Part shown: one piece after another, positions 51,606 to 59,586 of the stretch
How positions within the stretch are numbered: position 1 is the stretch's first letter
Layout of the letters: each line of letters starts with the position of its first letter
NCBI GenBank assembly: GCA_024236295.1
Contig: JACKKT010000002.1
Span: 1 to 64,000 of the forward strand
Direction: 5' to 3'
Origin: Kordiimonadaceae bacterium
GTDB lineage: Bacteria > Pseudomonadota > Alphaproteobacteria > Sphingomonadales > Emcibacteraceae
Length of the DNA: 64,000 nt
Notes under the pieces: generated by a model
Database searches by the model: none
Seen by the model: only the letters and a program-made list of their open reading frames with translations
Told to the model about the DNA's origin: nothing
Translations under genes and position numbers: made by a program

Positions 51606-52733
51606 ATGAAAACTAAAATCACAAGACGGGATTGGCTGATCGGTGGCACTGCCCTTGCCGGAGGTTTAGTTCTGGCCGCAAACGGTCATGCACAGAGCGT
51701 AACGATTGAAGGATATGTACCAACGCCGGAAAATCCGATCCGGATGAGTTCAAATGAAAATCCATACGGGGTAAGTAAAGCTGCAAGCATTGCCATGTGC
51801 AAAGCCCACAAATACGGACATCTTTATGGCGGCGGCGGCGCGCAGAAACCGCTGACCGAACTTATTGCTGGCATTGAAAAAGTACCCGTTGAAAATGTTA
51901 TGGTTGCCGGCGGATCAGGTGAAATTCTAAAAACAATCGCCCTCATTGTCGCCATGGAAGGGGGCAAAATTCTTGCACCGCAACCAACCTATGACGATAC
52001 ATTTATGGATTATAGCAACCGTCGTGGCATAGAAAAAATCTGGGTTCCGGTTGCAGATGATTTATCCATTGATCTGGACGCCATGAAAGCGGCTTACACG
52101 GATGATGTAAAAATAATCTATCTGTGCAACCCGAATAACCCGATCCCGACAGTTATGCACGGCGAAAAACTAAAGGCATTCGTCAAGGAATTTGCTCCAA
52201 AATGTTATGTGTTTGTTGATGAAGCTTATTATGAATATGTCAATGACCCCAATTATCAGACCATGATCCCGCTGGTCACGGAATATCCGAACCTGGTTGT
52301 TACCCGTACCGCTTCTAAAATTCATGGTTTTGCCGGTATTCGTATTGGTTTTGGCTTTGGATCACCGGAATTTTTGGACAAAATTAAAAGCCTGATGACC
52401 GGATCAATAAACGGCCCGGCCATGTGGGGCGCTATTGAAAGCTATAAGGATAAAGAATATCAACAATTCGTTCTCCGCAAAAATGCTGAAGCATTGCAGG
52501 TTCTTTACGATTTTTTTGAAAAACATAATATGCGCTATATTAAGTCCAATGCCAATTTTACATTTTTTGAAACAGGTATCGATTCAAAAGAAGTTTATGA
52601 CAGGGTTAGAAAACACGGCATTGCCATTGGCCGCCCTTTCCCACCCCTGCTAAAATGGATGCGCATATCCACAGCCAGACCGGAAGATATGGTTTTCTTC
52701 ACTGAAGTTTACGAAAAAGAATTTTTCAGTTAA
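51606..52733 (+). CDS. Tat-exported HisC-fold PLP aminotransferase, array member 7
   Basis: A 375-residue protein with Tat signal K-I-T-R-R-D-W-L-I-G, cleaved near N-G-H-A-Q (30). Mature N-terminus 'SVTIEGYVPTPENPIRMSS' like members 4 and 5. Catalytic set: 'SNENPYG' (49-55), 'CNPNNPIPT' (174-182), Asp 205, PLP Lys 238 in 'TASKIHGFAG', Arg 353 in 'KWMRIS'. It has a Gly-rich stretch (Y-G-G-G-G-A) where others have S-G or R-G. Own promoter and a strong bidirectional terminator downstream. With members 4-6 it forms the second sequence group. The array ends here; the next gene, trxA, is on the other strand. Confidence 0.84.
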   Translation: MKTKITRRDWLIGGTALAGGLVLAANGHAQSVTIEGYVPTPENPIRMSSNENPYGVSKAASIAMCKAHKYGHLYGGGGAQKPLTELIAGIEKVPVENVMVAGGSGEILKTIALIVAMEGGKILAPQPTYDDTFMDYSNRRGIEKIWVPVADDLSIDLDAMKAAYTDDVKIIYLCNPNNPIPTVMHGEKLKAFVKEFAPKCYVFVDEAYYEYVNDPNYQTMIPLVTEYPNLVVTRTASKIHGFAGIRIGFGFGSPEFLDKIKSLMTGSINGPAMWGAIESYKDKEYQQFVLRKNAEALQVLYDFFEKHNMRYIKSNANFTFFETGIDSKEVYDRVRKHGIAIGRPFPPLLKWMRISTARPEDMVFFTEVYEKEFFS

Positions 52734-52743
52734 AGCAATAAAA

Positions 52744-52772
52744 AAGGGCGTCCATTATTTATGGACGCCCTT
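52744..52772. terminator. Bidirectional terminator between the aminotransferase array and trxA
   Basis: A 12-bp perfect stem (AAGGGCGTCCAT with ATGGACGCCCTT) with a 5-nt loop; A-runs on the left give a T-tract for trxA on the minus strand. Confidence 0.92.
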
Positions 52773-52792
52773 CATAATCACCAGGCACTGAA

Positions 52793-53110
52793 TTAAGCGT
52801 GTTCTTTAATCCAGTTTTCAAAATCACCTTTGGATGTGTTGCCGACTTTCATAGCCGCAACTTTTCCGTCCTTAAACATAAGCATTGTCGGAATGCCGCG
52901 CACACCGTATTTTGTTGGTGCTTCCGGATTTTCATCAATATTAACTTTGGCAAAAGTAATATCAGCCATATTATTTGAAACTTCCTCAAAAACTGGACCA
53001 AATTGTTTACAAGGGCCACACCATTCGGCCCAGAAATCAACAATCACTGGCTTGTCCGATTTCAATACTTCCTGTTCAAATTCAGCGTCATTCACGGCTA
53101 TAGTGCTCAT
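52793..53110 (-). CDS. trxA: Thioredoxin
   Basis: A 105-residue thioredoxin: 'VIVDFWAEWCGPCKQFGPVF' with the redox pair C-G-P-C and the cis-Pro segment 'VRGIPTMLMFKDG'. It reduces disulfides in the cytoplasm. No signal peptide. It lies 75 bp downstream of addA on the same strand, as in many alphaproteobacteria, and ends at a bidirectional terminator shared with the aminotransferase array. Confidence 0.97.
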   Translation of the reverse strand: MSTIAVNDAEFEQEVLKSDKPVIVDFWAEWCGPCKQFGPVFEEVSNNMADITFAKVNIDENPEAPTKYGVRGIPTMLMFKDGKVAAMKVGNTSKGDFENWIKEHA

Positions 53111-53185
53111 TCTTTTTCCTTAAAAATATATTTGCTTTGACTAGAACTTAAGAAGACGGGCCGCCAGCGTCAAGGGGCAACATGC

Positions 53186-56100
53186 CTAAAATTCAATTTT
53201 ATTTAGCTGTGCTTCGGGAATTTCCATCAATTGACCTATATCTGTCCAGAGCAGCAATGAGCGAACCTTATGATTTGGATAAACATCATTAAGGACAGCG
53301 CGGTATGCCGCCATCTGCCGTTGGTATATCATTGGAATATTTTCAGCCGATTTAGGCGGCGGACGGTTGGTTTTATAATCAATGATATAAATTTCACCAT
53401 CGGTCACGGTCAGCCTGTCAACCTGTCCACTTAAGGAATAATGACCAATCTGCCCAACTATCGGCACTTCCGAGCGGCTATTTTCCCCAAACAGCACTTT
53501 AAAGTCCTTATTGTTCAGTATAGCAATGACCTCACTGGTTATTTGTGTAATATCTCCATCTGACAGATCAAGTGCTTTTTGAGATAAGTATCTGATCGCA
53601 GCCGCTTCACGCTCACTGTCCGGCAACTGCGGCAGTAATTCCAGAAGTTTATGAATAAGCCGACCGCGATGATAGCGTTTTTTGTCCAGTTTCATGGCTT
53701 GCGCACTCATAAGCGGGCTACTTATATTTTCTTCCCCTTCATCCGGTCTTGACGGGCTTAGCGGCCGGCTTGGGACCGGTTCCGCCATTGGTGCGGCAAA
53801 GGCCCAATCTGGCAGTTCTGAAAATTCCCGTTTTTCTTCAACTGATTGTATGGGTAATTTTATTGGTGTTTCTTTCCTGTGCTCACGCCTAAGAATATTT
53901 TCTCCACCCTGATTGATTTCTTCAGTACCGTCCATATCAAGTAGGGCATTTCGGATCAGATCATACCAGCAATTATCCTTACGGTTACTGTGATGATCGT
54001 TTTCCCATCCCGTGACATATAACCGGTCCTCAGCCCGGGTCATGGCAACATATAGCAGTCGTTTATTTTCCGCTTCCACATCCGCCTTGCGCGCTTCATA
54101 GGCAATTTTACCTGCCCCGACCCTCGTATCCGCATTTTTTACCCACAACATATTTTTTGAATATTTTTGCTCATACCAGAACAATGTATCTTTTAGATCG
54201 GCCGCCTGACAGGTATCCGGCAGAAAGACGATCGGTGCCTGAAGTCCCTTGGCGCCATGAACGGTCATAATCCGTACCATGTCACCGCCCTGCTCCATAT
54301 CCCGTTTGATTTTAATTTCGCCCTTTTCTATCCAGCTTAAAAATCCCTGCATTGATGAAATATTATTCTGTTCATATTTCATTGCCTGATTTAAAAATTC
54401 GTCCACCGGATCGTTTGATTGTTCCCCCAGTCGCGCGATCAGCTTTTCCCTGCCCCGTAGTGGCCCAAGCAGATATGAGAAAAACTCAAACGGCGGATAA
54501 AAATCCGCATAATTGGCAAGCTTTTTTAGATATTCGGCTGCAATTGAAAATGATGTCTTTTCCGACTGGAGTTTCAAAAGAGTTGACCAAAGGCTTTCGC
54601 CCTTGCCACGTGGGTAAGCGAGATCAAAAAGATCTTCTTCACTCATACCAATAAAGGGGCTTTTCAAAACCGTCGCCAAAGTAAGATCATCGCTTGGCAG
54701 CAGGGTAAAATTAGCAACAGCAATCAGATCCATAACCGCCAGCTGATCCGTCAGCACCATCTGATCCAGTCCGGCAACATTGATATTGCGTTTTTTTAAG
54801 GCGCGGATCATGAAATGGACAAATTCTTTTCGCTTCTGAACCAGTATTAAAATATCCCCCGGCGTAATGGGTCGCCCTTTTGACTCCAGTATTTCCCCGC
54901 TTTCCAGCCAGGTCGCAATTTTATCGGCAATTTTATCGGCCAGTTTTTGTTTTGGATCATGCGCCGGTTTCTGAATTACCGGCGGGGACCAGTTTTCATC
55001 TTCTTTCCTTTCTTCCGGTAAAATAGGGTCCCAAATTTCAACGAGCCCTGGTTCATCAACACGGTGCGTGCTATGGCTGATTTCCTGAACATCAAAGGAA
55101 ATTTCAAAGCGGGTGGCTTCTGCCCTAAAAACATAGTCCACCACTTCAAGAATAGCTGATGTTGAACGGAAGGAAAGGTTCATTGGCACATTATTGAATT
55201 TAAGATTTGCTTCCGAGACCTGCTTTTTAAAATAGTCCCTTGACAGGTTAAACTGTTTAGGTTCTGCCTTCTGAAAGGAATAGATCGACTGCTTTACGTC
55301 CCCTACAGCAAATATTGTCCGTGGATATTCTTTATAGCCTTCCTCGTCTCGGGTACCGATCCCGGCAAAAAATTCAAGGGCTAGTTTCCGGATTATGTCC
55401 CATTGTTCGGGGTTGGTATCCTGCGCTTCATCAATCAGGATATGATCGATCCCTTCATCAAGTTTATAGAGTATCCAGCTGGCGCTGACATTCTTAAAAA
55501 GTCCGGCCACTTTCGAAATCAGATCATCATAATCAACCACATTGCGGCTTTTTTTACGGGCATTATAGGTTTTAATAAGCGCATAGCCCATCCGCAATAT
55601 GGCGCTGGTATTTTCAAAAAGAGTATAGGCCTTTAACCGCTCACTCACGAAGTGTAACCGCTCAGCTTCCTTCATCAGCGTGTCCAAATCATGCGGACAC
55701 TGATCACTCAGTTTTTTGGTCATAAGCCTTGCCCTGATTTCCCCGCTTTTTGTTAAAAACTCTGCACAATAGTCATAAAAGCTATTTATTCTGTTGGCGT
55801 CGTCTTTAATCCATTTAACAATGGTCTCACCACGGGTAATATCAGTCGCTGATCCGGTCATCAGCGTTTTAGCTGCACTGTATAATCCTAGTTCATCAAA
55901 ATGCCCCGCTTTACAGGCATCTTCGACAATTGTTTCACGGCTTTCCTGTTTTGAAAATTCAAGCAGCTCCTTTAAAGACGTTTCCACCTGTACTAATGAT
56001 GAAGAATTGCGCCTTAATAATTCTTCTAACCCCGCCCGCTCATTAGTCAGGCTTCTCATTAATGTGCCGAATGTCTCTTCCGCCATCATTGTGGACAGAT

Positions 56101-56632
56101 AACTTAATGTATCTGCTAGTTTTTCATCTTTGCCAGCATCAATTTGCTGCAGCATTTCATCCTGTGAAAACTTAAGCTGTTCGTGGATCGTAATATCATC
56201 AAGAAGATCAAAATGGGGGGAAATGTTCGCTTCTATCGGAAAGCGGCCAAGCAGTGACTGACAGAATGAATGTATGGTCTGGATTTTTAATCCGCCCGGT
56301 ACATCAAGAACACTGGCAAACAGTTTTCTTGCCGACGTCATTTGGTCAACCGTTGGCGGGGTACCCAGCACATCCCTAAGCTCGCTATAAAGGTCCTTAT
56401 CGGCCATGGATATCCATTTGGACAACTGCCCGTTTACACGGATAGCCATTTCCGCCGCCGCCGTATTGGTATAGGTCAGACAGAGTATTTTATCCGGCCG
56501 GCTACCAGCCAGCATAAGCCGCAGCACCCGGTTGGAGAGTACAAATGTTTTACCGGTTCCAGCCGATGCCCCCACCCAGACCGATGATTTAGGATCAGAT
56601 GCCGCCAATTGTTCTGGTGTTTGCTTTACCAT
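53186..56632 (-). CDS. addA: AddA helicase/nuclease subunit (double-strand break repair)
   Basis: A 1148-residue UvrD-type helicase with a RecB-like C-terminal nuclease. N-terminal Walker A 'VGASAGTGKT', then 'KILCLTYTNTAAAEMAIRV', Walker B 'DHILIDEAQDTN', 'AVGDVKQSIYSFQKAEP' and helicase motif 'IMTVHGAKGLQAPIV'. A PD-(D/E)XK motif is at the C-terminus ('EIYIIDYKTNRPPP', with upstream D-R-L-T). AddAB processes broken ends for RecA. The start ATG overlaps the addB stop by one base (TGATG), with a GGGGGGATGG run upstream. A 75-bp gap precedes trxA. Confidence 0.95.
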   Translation of the reverse strand: MVKQTPEQLAASDPKSSVWVGASAGTGKTFVLSNRVLRLMLAGSRPDKILCLTYTNTAAAEMAIRVNGQLSKWISMADKDLYSELRDVLGTPPTVDQMTSARKLFASVLDVPGGLKIQTIHSFCQSLLGRFPIEANISPHFDLLDDITIHEQLKFSQDEMLQQIDAGKDEKLADTLSYLSTMMAEETFGTLMRSLTNERAGLEELLRRNSSSLVQVETSLKELLEFSKQESRETIVEDACKAGHFDELGLYSAAKTLMTGSATDITRGETIVKWIKDDANRINSFYDYCAEFLTKSGEIRARLMTKKLSDQCPHDLDTLMKEAERLHFVSERLKAYTLFENTSAILRMGYALIKTYNARKKSRNVVDYDDLISKVAGLFKNVSASWILYKLDEGIDHILIDEAQDTNPEQWDIIRKLALEFFAGIGTRDEEGYKEYPRTIFAVGDVKQSIYSFQKAEPKQFNLSRDYFKKQVSEANLKFNNVPMNLSFRSTSAILEVVDYVFRAEATRFEISFDVQEISHSTHRVDEPGLVEIWDPILPEERKEDENWSPPVIQKPAHDPKQKLADKIADKIATWLESGEILESKGRPITPGDILILVQKRKEFVHFMIRALKKRNINVAGLDQMVLTDQLAVMDLIAVANFTLLPSDDLTLATVLKSPFIGMSEEDLFDLAYPRGKGESLWSTLLKLQSEKTSFSIAAEYLKKLANYADFYPPFEFFSYLLGPLRGREKLIARLGEQSNDPVDEFLNQAMKYEQNNISSMQGFLSWIEKGEIKIKRDMEQGGDMVRIMTVHGAKGLQAPIVFLPDTCQAADLKDTLFWYEQKYSKNMLWVKNADTRVGAGKIAYEARKADVEAENKRLLYVAMTRAEDRLYVTGWENDHHSNRKDNCWYDLIRNALLDMDGTEEINQGGENILRREHRKETPIKLPIQSVEEKREFSELPDWAFAAPMAEPVPSRPLSPSRPDEGEENISSPLMSAQAMKLDKKRYHRGRLIHKLLELLPQLPDSEREAAAIRYLSQKALDLSDGDITQITSEVIAILNNKDFKVLFGENSRSEVPIVGQIGHYSLSGQVDRLTVTDGEIYIIDYKTNRPPPKSAENIPMIYQRQMAAYRAVLNDVYPNHKVRSLLLWTDIGQLMEIPEAQLNKIEF

Positions 56633-59586
56633 CAGCCATCCCCCCATTCTTTGGTGCGGGCAAGATGGTCAAACTCACCATACCCCTTATCCAGAGGGTT
56701 TGGGCTGCTTAGATAAGGGATATGATCGTGATCAAATGTCACAACAAGATTTTTTAACCCTTCATAAGCGGCAATGCTATCATCCATGACATCAATTTTC
56801 TTGCTTTCATTAAAAGGCGTGATTTTTCCTGCCTGCTCACCACCCGAAAGTTGCCAGTAGGAAAGCTCAGACACCACTGATGCCGGAAGAAGTGAAAACC
56901 CGCCTTTTATGGCAATCGCCGCTTCTAGCGGCAGTTGCGGGGCATATCCCGCCTTTAAAGCCCTGAGTGTTGGTGGCAGACCGGTTTTATAATCAATAAT
57001 GCTTAAGCTGCCGTCCATAAACTGATCAATCCTGTCGGCCCGTGCCGTAAGCTTAAACGGCCCAGACGGTAAATCAATTATAATTTCCCCTTCCGTTTCC
57101 GTCAGCAGCGTTTTCATGGTTTTTCGCCGTTCGGTTTCGGTTTCAATAAACCATTTGGCAATCTGCTTAAACCGCGGCCACCAGAAGGCACGGACCGTCG
57201 GCCTGTCGATGGCATCGGCAAAATAATTGCGGGCAATATCGATCAGTTTTTCTTCTGAATCATCTGGCAGGTGATCTTTATAGCTGCTCATAAAATCGGC
57301 CAGAATGTCATGAATAATAACCCCTTTATCAATGGCACCCGGGTCCTGATCAAGCTCATCCAATTTTTTCAGTCGCAGAATTTTACTGGCATAAAGGCTG
57401 TATGGATCCTGCATCCAAAGCTGGATACGGGTCACGGAAAGCTCCCGTGGTCTCGATGATACCGGTGGCGTCGGTCTTGGCGGGTCAATATTAATGGCTT
57501 CATCAGGACGATCAAGTCCCTCGTACCAGTGCAGCCATTTCGCGCTTTCCTCCCTATGATGATCATCGCCAATAAGCGCATGAAGGCGTGATAACCAGCG
57601 GGATTTTACCATTGGCGTGCCATCCTGCTTCTCAGCACGGGTAATAACCACATTTTCCGCCGATGCTGTTTGTACAAAGTCGTGGGCGCTAAGACCTATT
57701 TTCTGGTCCAGATCAGGAAGACCGAAATCCCGCCTCATCGGCCTGCTCATCCACGGGTCAACCGATGGTTCAGGCGGCCAAACCCCCTCGTTAAGACCGG
57801 ACAGGATCATCAGATCAGCATGCTGCAGCCTTGCCTCTAGTGGACCCCAAATATTAAGTCGTGGATGCTGACCATATTTTTTTCTGACTGTCACTTTGCT
57901 CATGAACTGCTCAAAAAGGGCACTATACTGATCCGCTTTAAAATGACGGAGATAAGGGGCAGCCTCGATCAGTTCTTCAATCAGCTTGGCGGCTTCCTCG
58001 CCGGCGTCGCCTTTCCAGAGAACGCTATCGCCACCTACTTCGTTGGTTGCCGCAAGATTTTCAGCCATTTCAATATGTGCTCTTATCATCTCCCCAAAAT
58101 CGGCATTTTGATCCTGAAATAAATTTGCAAATGGCTCAATTATCCGCCGCAGGTCAAACCACCAGTTGGTCAGATCATCATCAGCGGTACTTTCATGTTT
58201 AAAGAGCATTTCAATGCCGTTAATCCCCGGTGCCGGCCTTACACCACGCAGGCAAAAACGCTCAAATTTTCTTACCCTTTCACGAAAATCTCCAATTTTT
58301 TTGCCGCCCGCCGAGAATGGGTGTTTCAGCGCACTCATCAGGGGAATTGGGGCTAATCTTTCTGTTACCATTTCTGCACAAAGCCGAAGAAAAATTCCCG
58401 GTGCCGTATTAAAAAGCGGGGTTCCGGCACTGTCATCAATTTCAATATCCCATCTTTTTAGCTCCCCCGCCACCTGCCGCGCCAGCATCCGGTCCGGGGT
58501 AACCAAAGCCGCCGTTTTGCCGGGCTTTTCAAGCTGCTCCCGCATCATCAGGGCGATAATACCCGCTTCTTCACGGGTACCCGGTGTGACGATCTGGCGG
58601 ATATTTCCCATGGCGTCCAATGGGGTCCATTTAAGGTCGCGCCACTGATCCGTTGTCTGTGCCGGACGCATAATTTCTCTAAACAGTCGAGTTTTTAAAT
58701 GGTCATTATCTTCATCATTCCCTGACCAGTTATTGACTTCAATCCTGTCGACACCGATGGCTTCCAGTAGATGTTTCATGGTCGCCTGCGGGTGACTGTC
58801 CTCAATCGCATCCCAGCTTTCACCATCAAGGCCCTGATCAACACCTGGCAGGATGACCATCCCCTTTGGCAGCCTTGCAATTACTTCCAAAAGTGCTGAT
58901 GTTGCCTTTACTGAGCCGGTCGACCCAGCAGCGATGATCGGAAAAGTTGGCGGATTTTCAAGCCACATTTTCCGCAACCTGTCAAGCAGGGTATTACGCC
59001 TGAGTGCCATATCCAAATAGCCCGTTTCTGCTAGAACATCCGGCCAGTGCTCGGTCAAAATCTTCAAGAATTTTAATGTTTCCTGCCAATGGATGGCATA
59101 TTGTTCAGGAACGATTTCTTCAAGATCGGCGAAACTGACCTGTTCGGTCTGGACCTGGTCCAGCAGTTCCCCCAATGCCTGCGCCAGCACTGCGCAACCG
59201 GCATTTTCCGGCTTTTCTTCCAGACTTTTATCATACCAGCTATGGATTATATTCATCAGAATCATCTGCCGGATATAGGTCGGGACTGCCGGTTTTATGT
59301 CCAAATCGTCATATAATGTCCCTCCGCCCATAATCAACCCATCTTCGTCCACATCGCCGATCGGCTGCATATTAGGAAGTATTGTTGATTTCCCTTCACT
59401 ATGTCGTAAAAAAGCATCACGAAGAGAGCGCACTGCCCGACGGTTGGGCAGCAAAATCAAAACCTGACTAAGGGACAGTGGATCACTGCCATAGCGGGCA
59501 ATAACGCCTTCCACAAGAGCATCAACAAACGACAGATGAGCCGGGATATTATATATTTCGGGATTTTTTCCAAGCCGTCTTGGCAT
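56632..59586 (-). CDS. addB: AddB nuclease/helicase subunit (double-strand break repair)
   Basis: A 984-residue protein of the alphaproteobacterial AddB type. N-terminal 'VLILLPNRRAVRSLRDAFLR', a central degenerate helicase region ('ILSGLNEGVWPPEPSVDPWM') and a C-terminal PD-(D/E)XK nuclease ('ARADRIDQFMDGSLSIIDYK'). It partners AddA in resecting double-strand ends. The start overlaps the stop of the preceding fused sugar kinase gene by one base; an adjacent GTG at 59589 is an alternative. It is translationally coupled to addA. Iron-sulfur cysteines, present in the Bacillus AddB, are not apparent, which is usual for the alphaproteobacterial type. Confidence 0.93.
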   Translation of the reverse strand: MPRRLGKNPEIYNIPAHLSFVDALVEGVIARYGSDPLSLSQVLILLPNRRAVRSLRDAFLRHSEGKSTILPNMQPIGDVDEDGLIMGGGTLYDDLDIKPAVPTYIRQMILMNIIHSWYDKSLEEKPENAGCAVLAQALGELLDQVQTEQVSFADLEEIVPEQYAIHWQETLKFLKILTEHWPDVLAETGYLDMALRRNTLLDRLRKMWLENPPTFPIIAAGSTGSVKATSALLEVIARLPKGMVILPGVDQGLDGESWDAIEDSHPQATMKHLLEAIGVDRIEVNNWSGNDEDNDHLKTRLFREIMRPAQTTDQWRDLKWTPLDAMGNIRQIVTPGTREEAGIIALMMREQLEKPGKTAALVTPDRMLARQVAGELKRWDIEIDDSAGTPLFNTAPGIFLRLCAEMVTERLAPIPLMSALKHPFSAGGKKIGDFRERVRKFERFCLRGVRPAPGINGIEMLFKHESTADDDLTNWWFDLRRIIEPFANLFQDQNADFGEMIRAHIEMAENLAATNEVGGDSVLWKGDAGEEAAKLIEELIEAAPYLRHFKADQYSALFEQFMSKVTVRKKYGQHPRLNIWGPLEARLQHADLMILSGLNEGVWPPEPSVDPWMSRPMRRDFGLPDLDQKIGLSAHDFVQTASAENVVITRAEKQDGTPMVKSRWLSRLHALIGDDHHREESAKWLHWYEGLDRPDEAINIDPPRPTPPVSSRPRELSVTRIQLWMQDPYSLYASKILRLKKLDELDQDPGAIDKGVIIHDILADFMSSYKDHLPDDSEEKLIDIARNYFADAIDRPTVRAFWWPRFKQIAKWFIETETERRKTMKTLLTETEGEIIIDLPSGPFKLTARADRIDQFMDGSLSIIDYKTGLPPTLRALKAGYAPQLPLEAAIAIKGGFSLLPASVVSELSYWQLSGGEQAGKITPFNESKKIDVMDDSIAAYEGLKNLVVTFDHDHIPYLSSPNPLDKGYGEFDHLARTKEWGDG

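Noticed and set aside
44365..52733. The seven aminotransferases as ordinary hisC genes of histidine synthesis
   Set aside because: All carry Tat signals and a modified PLP loop, there are no other his genes in the window, and seven copies exceed any biosynthetic need.
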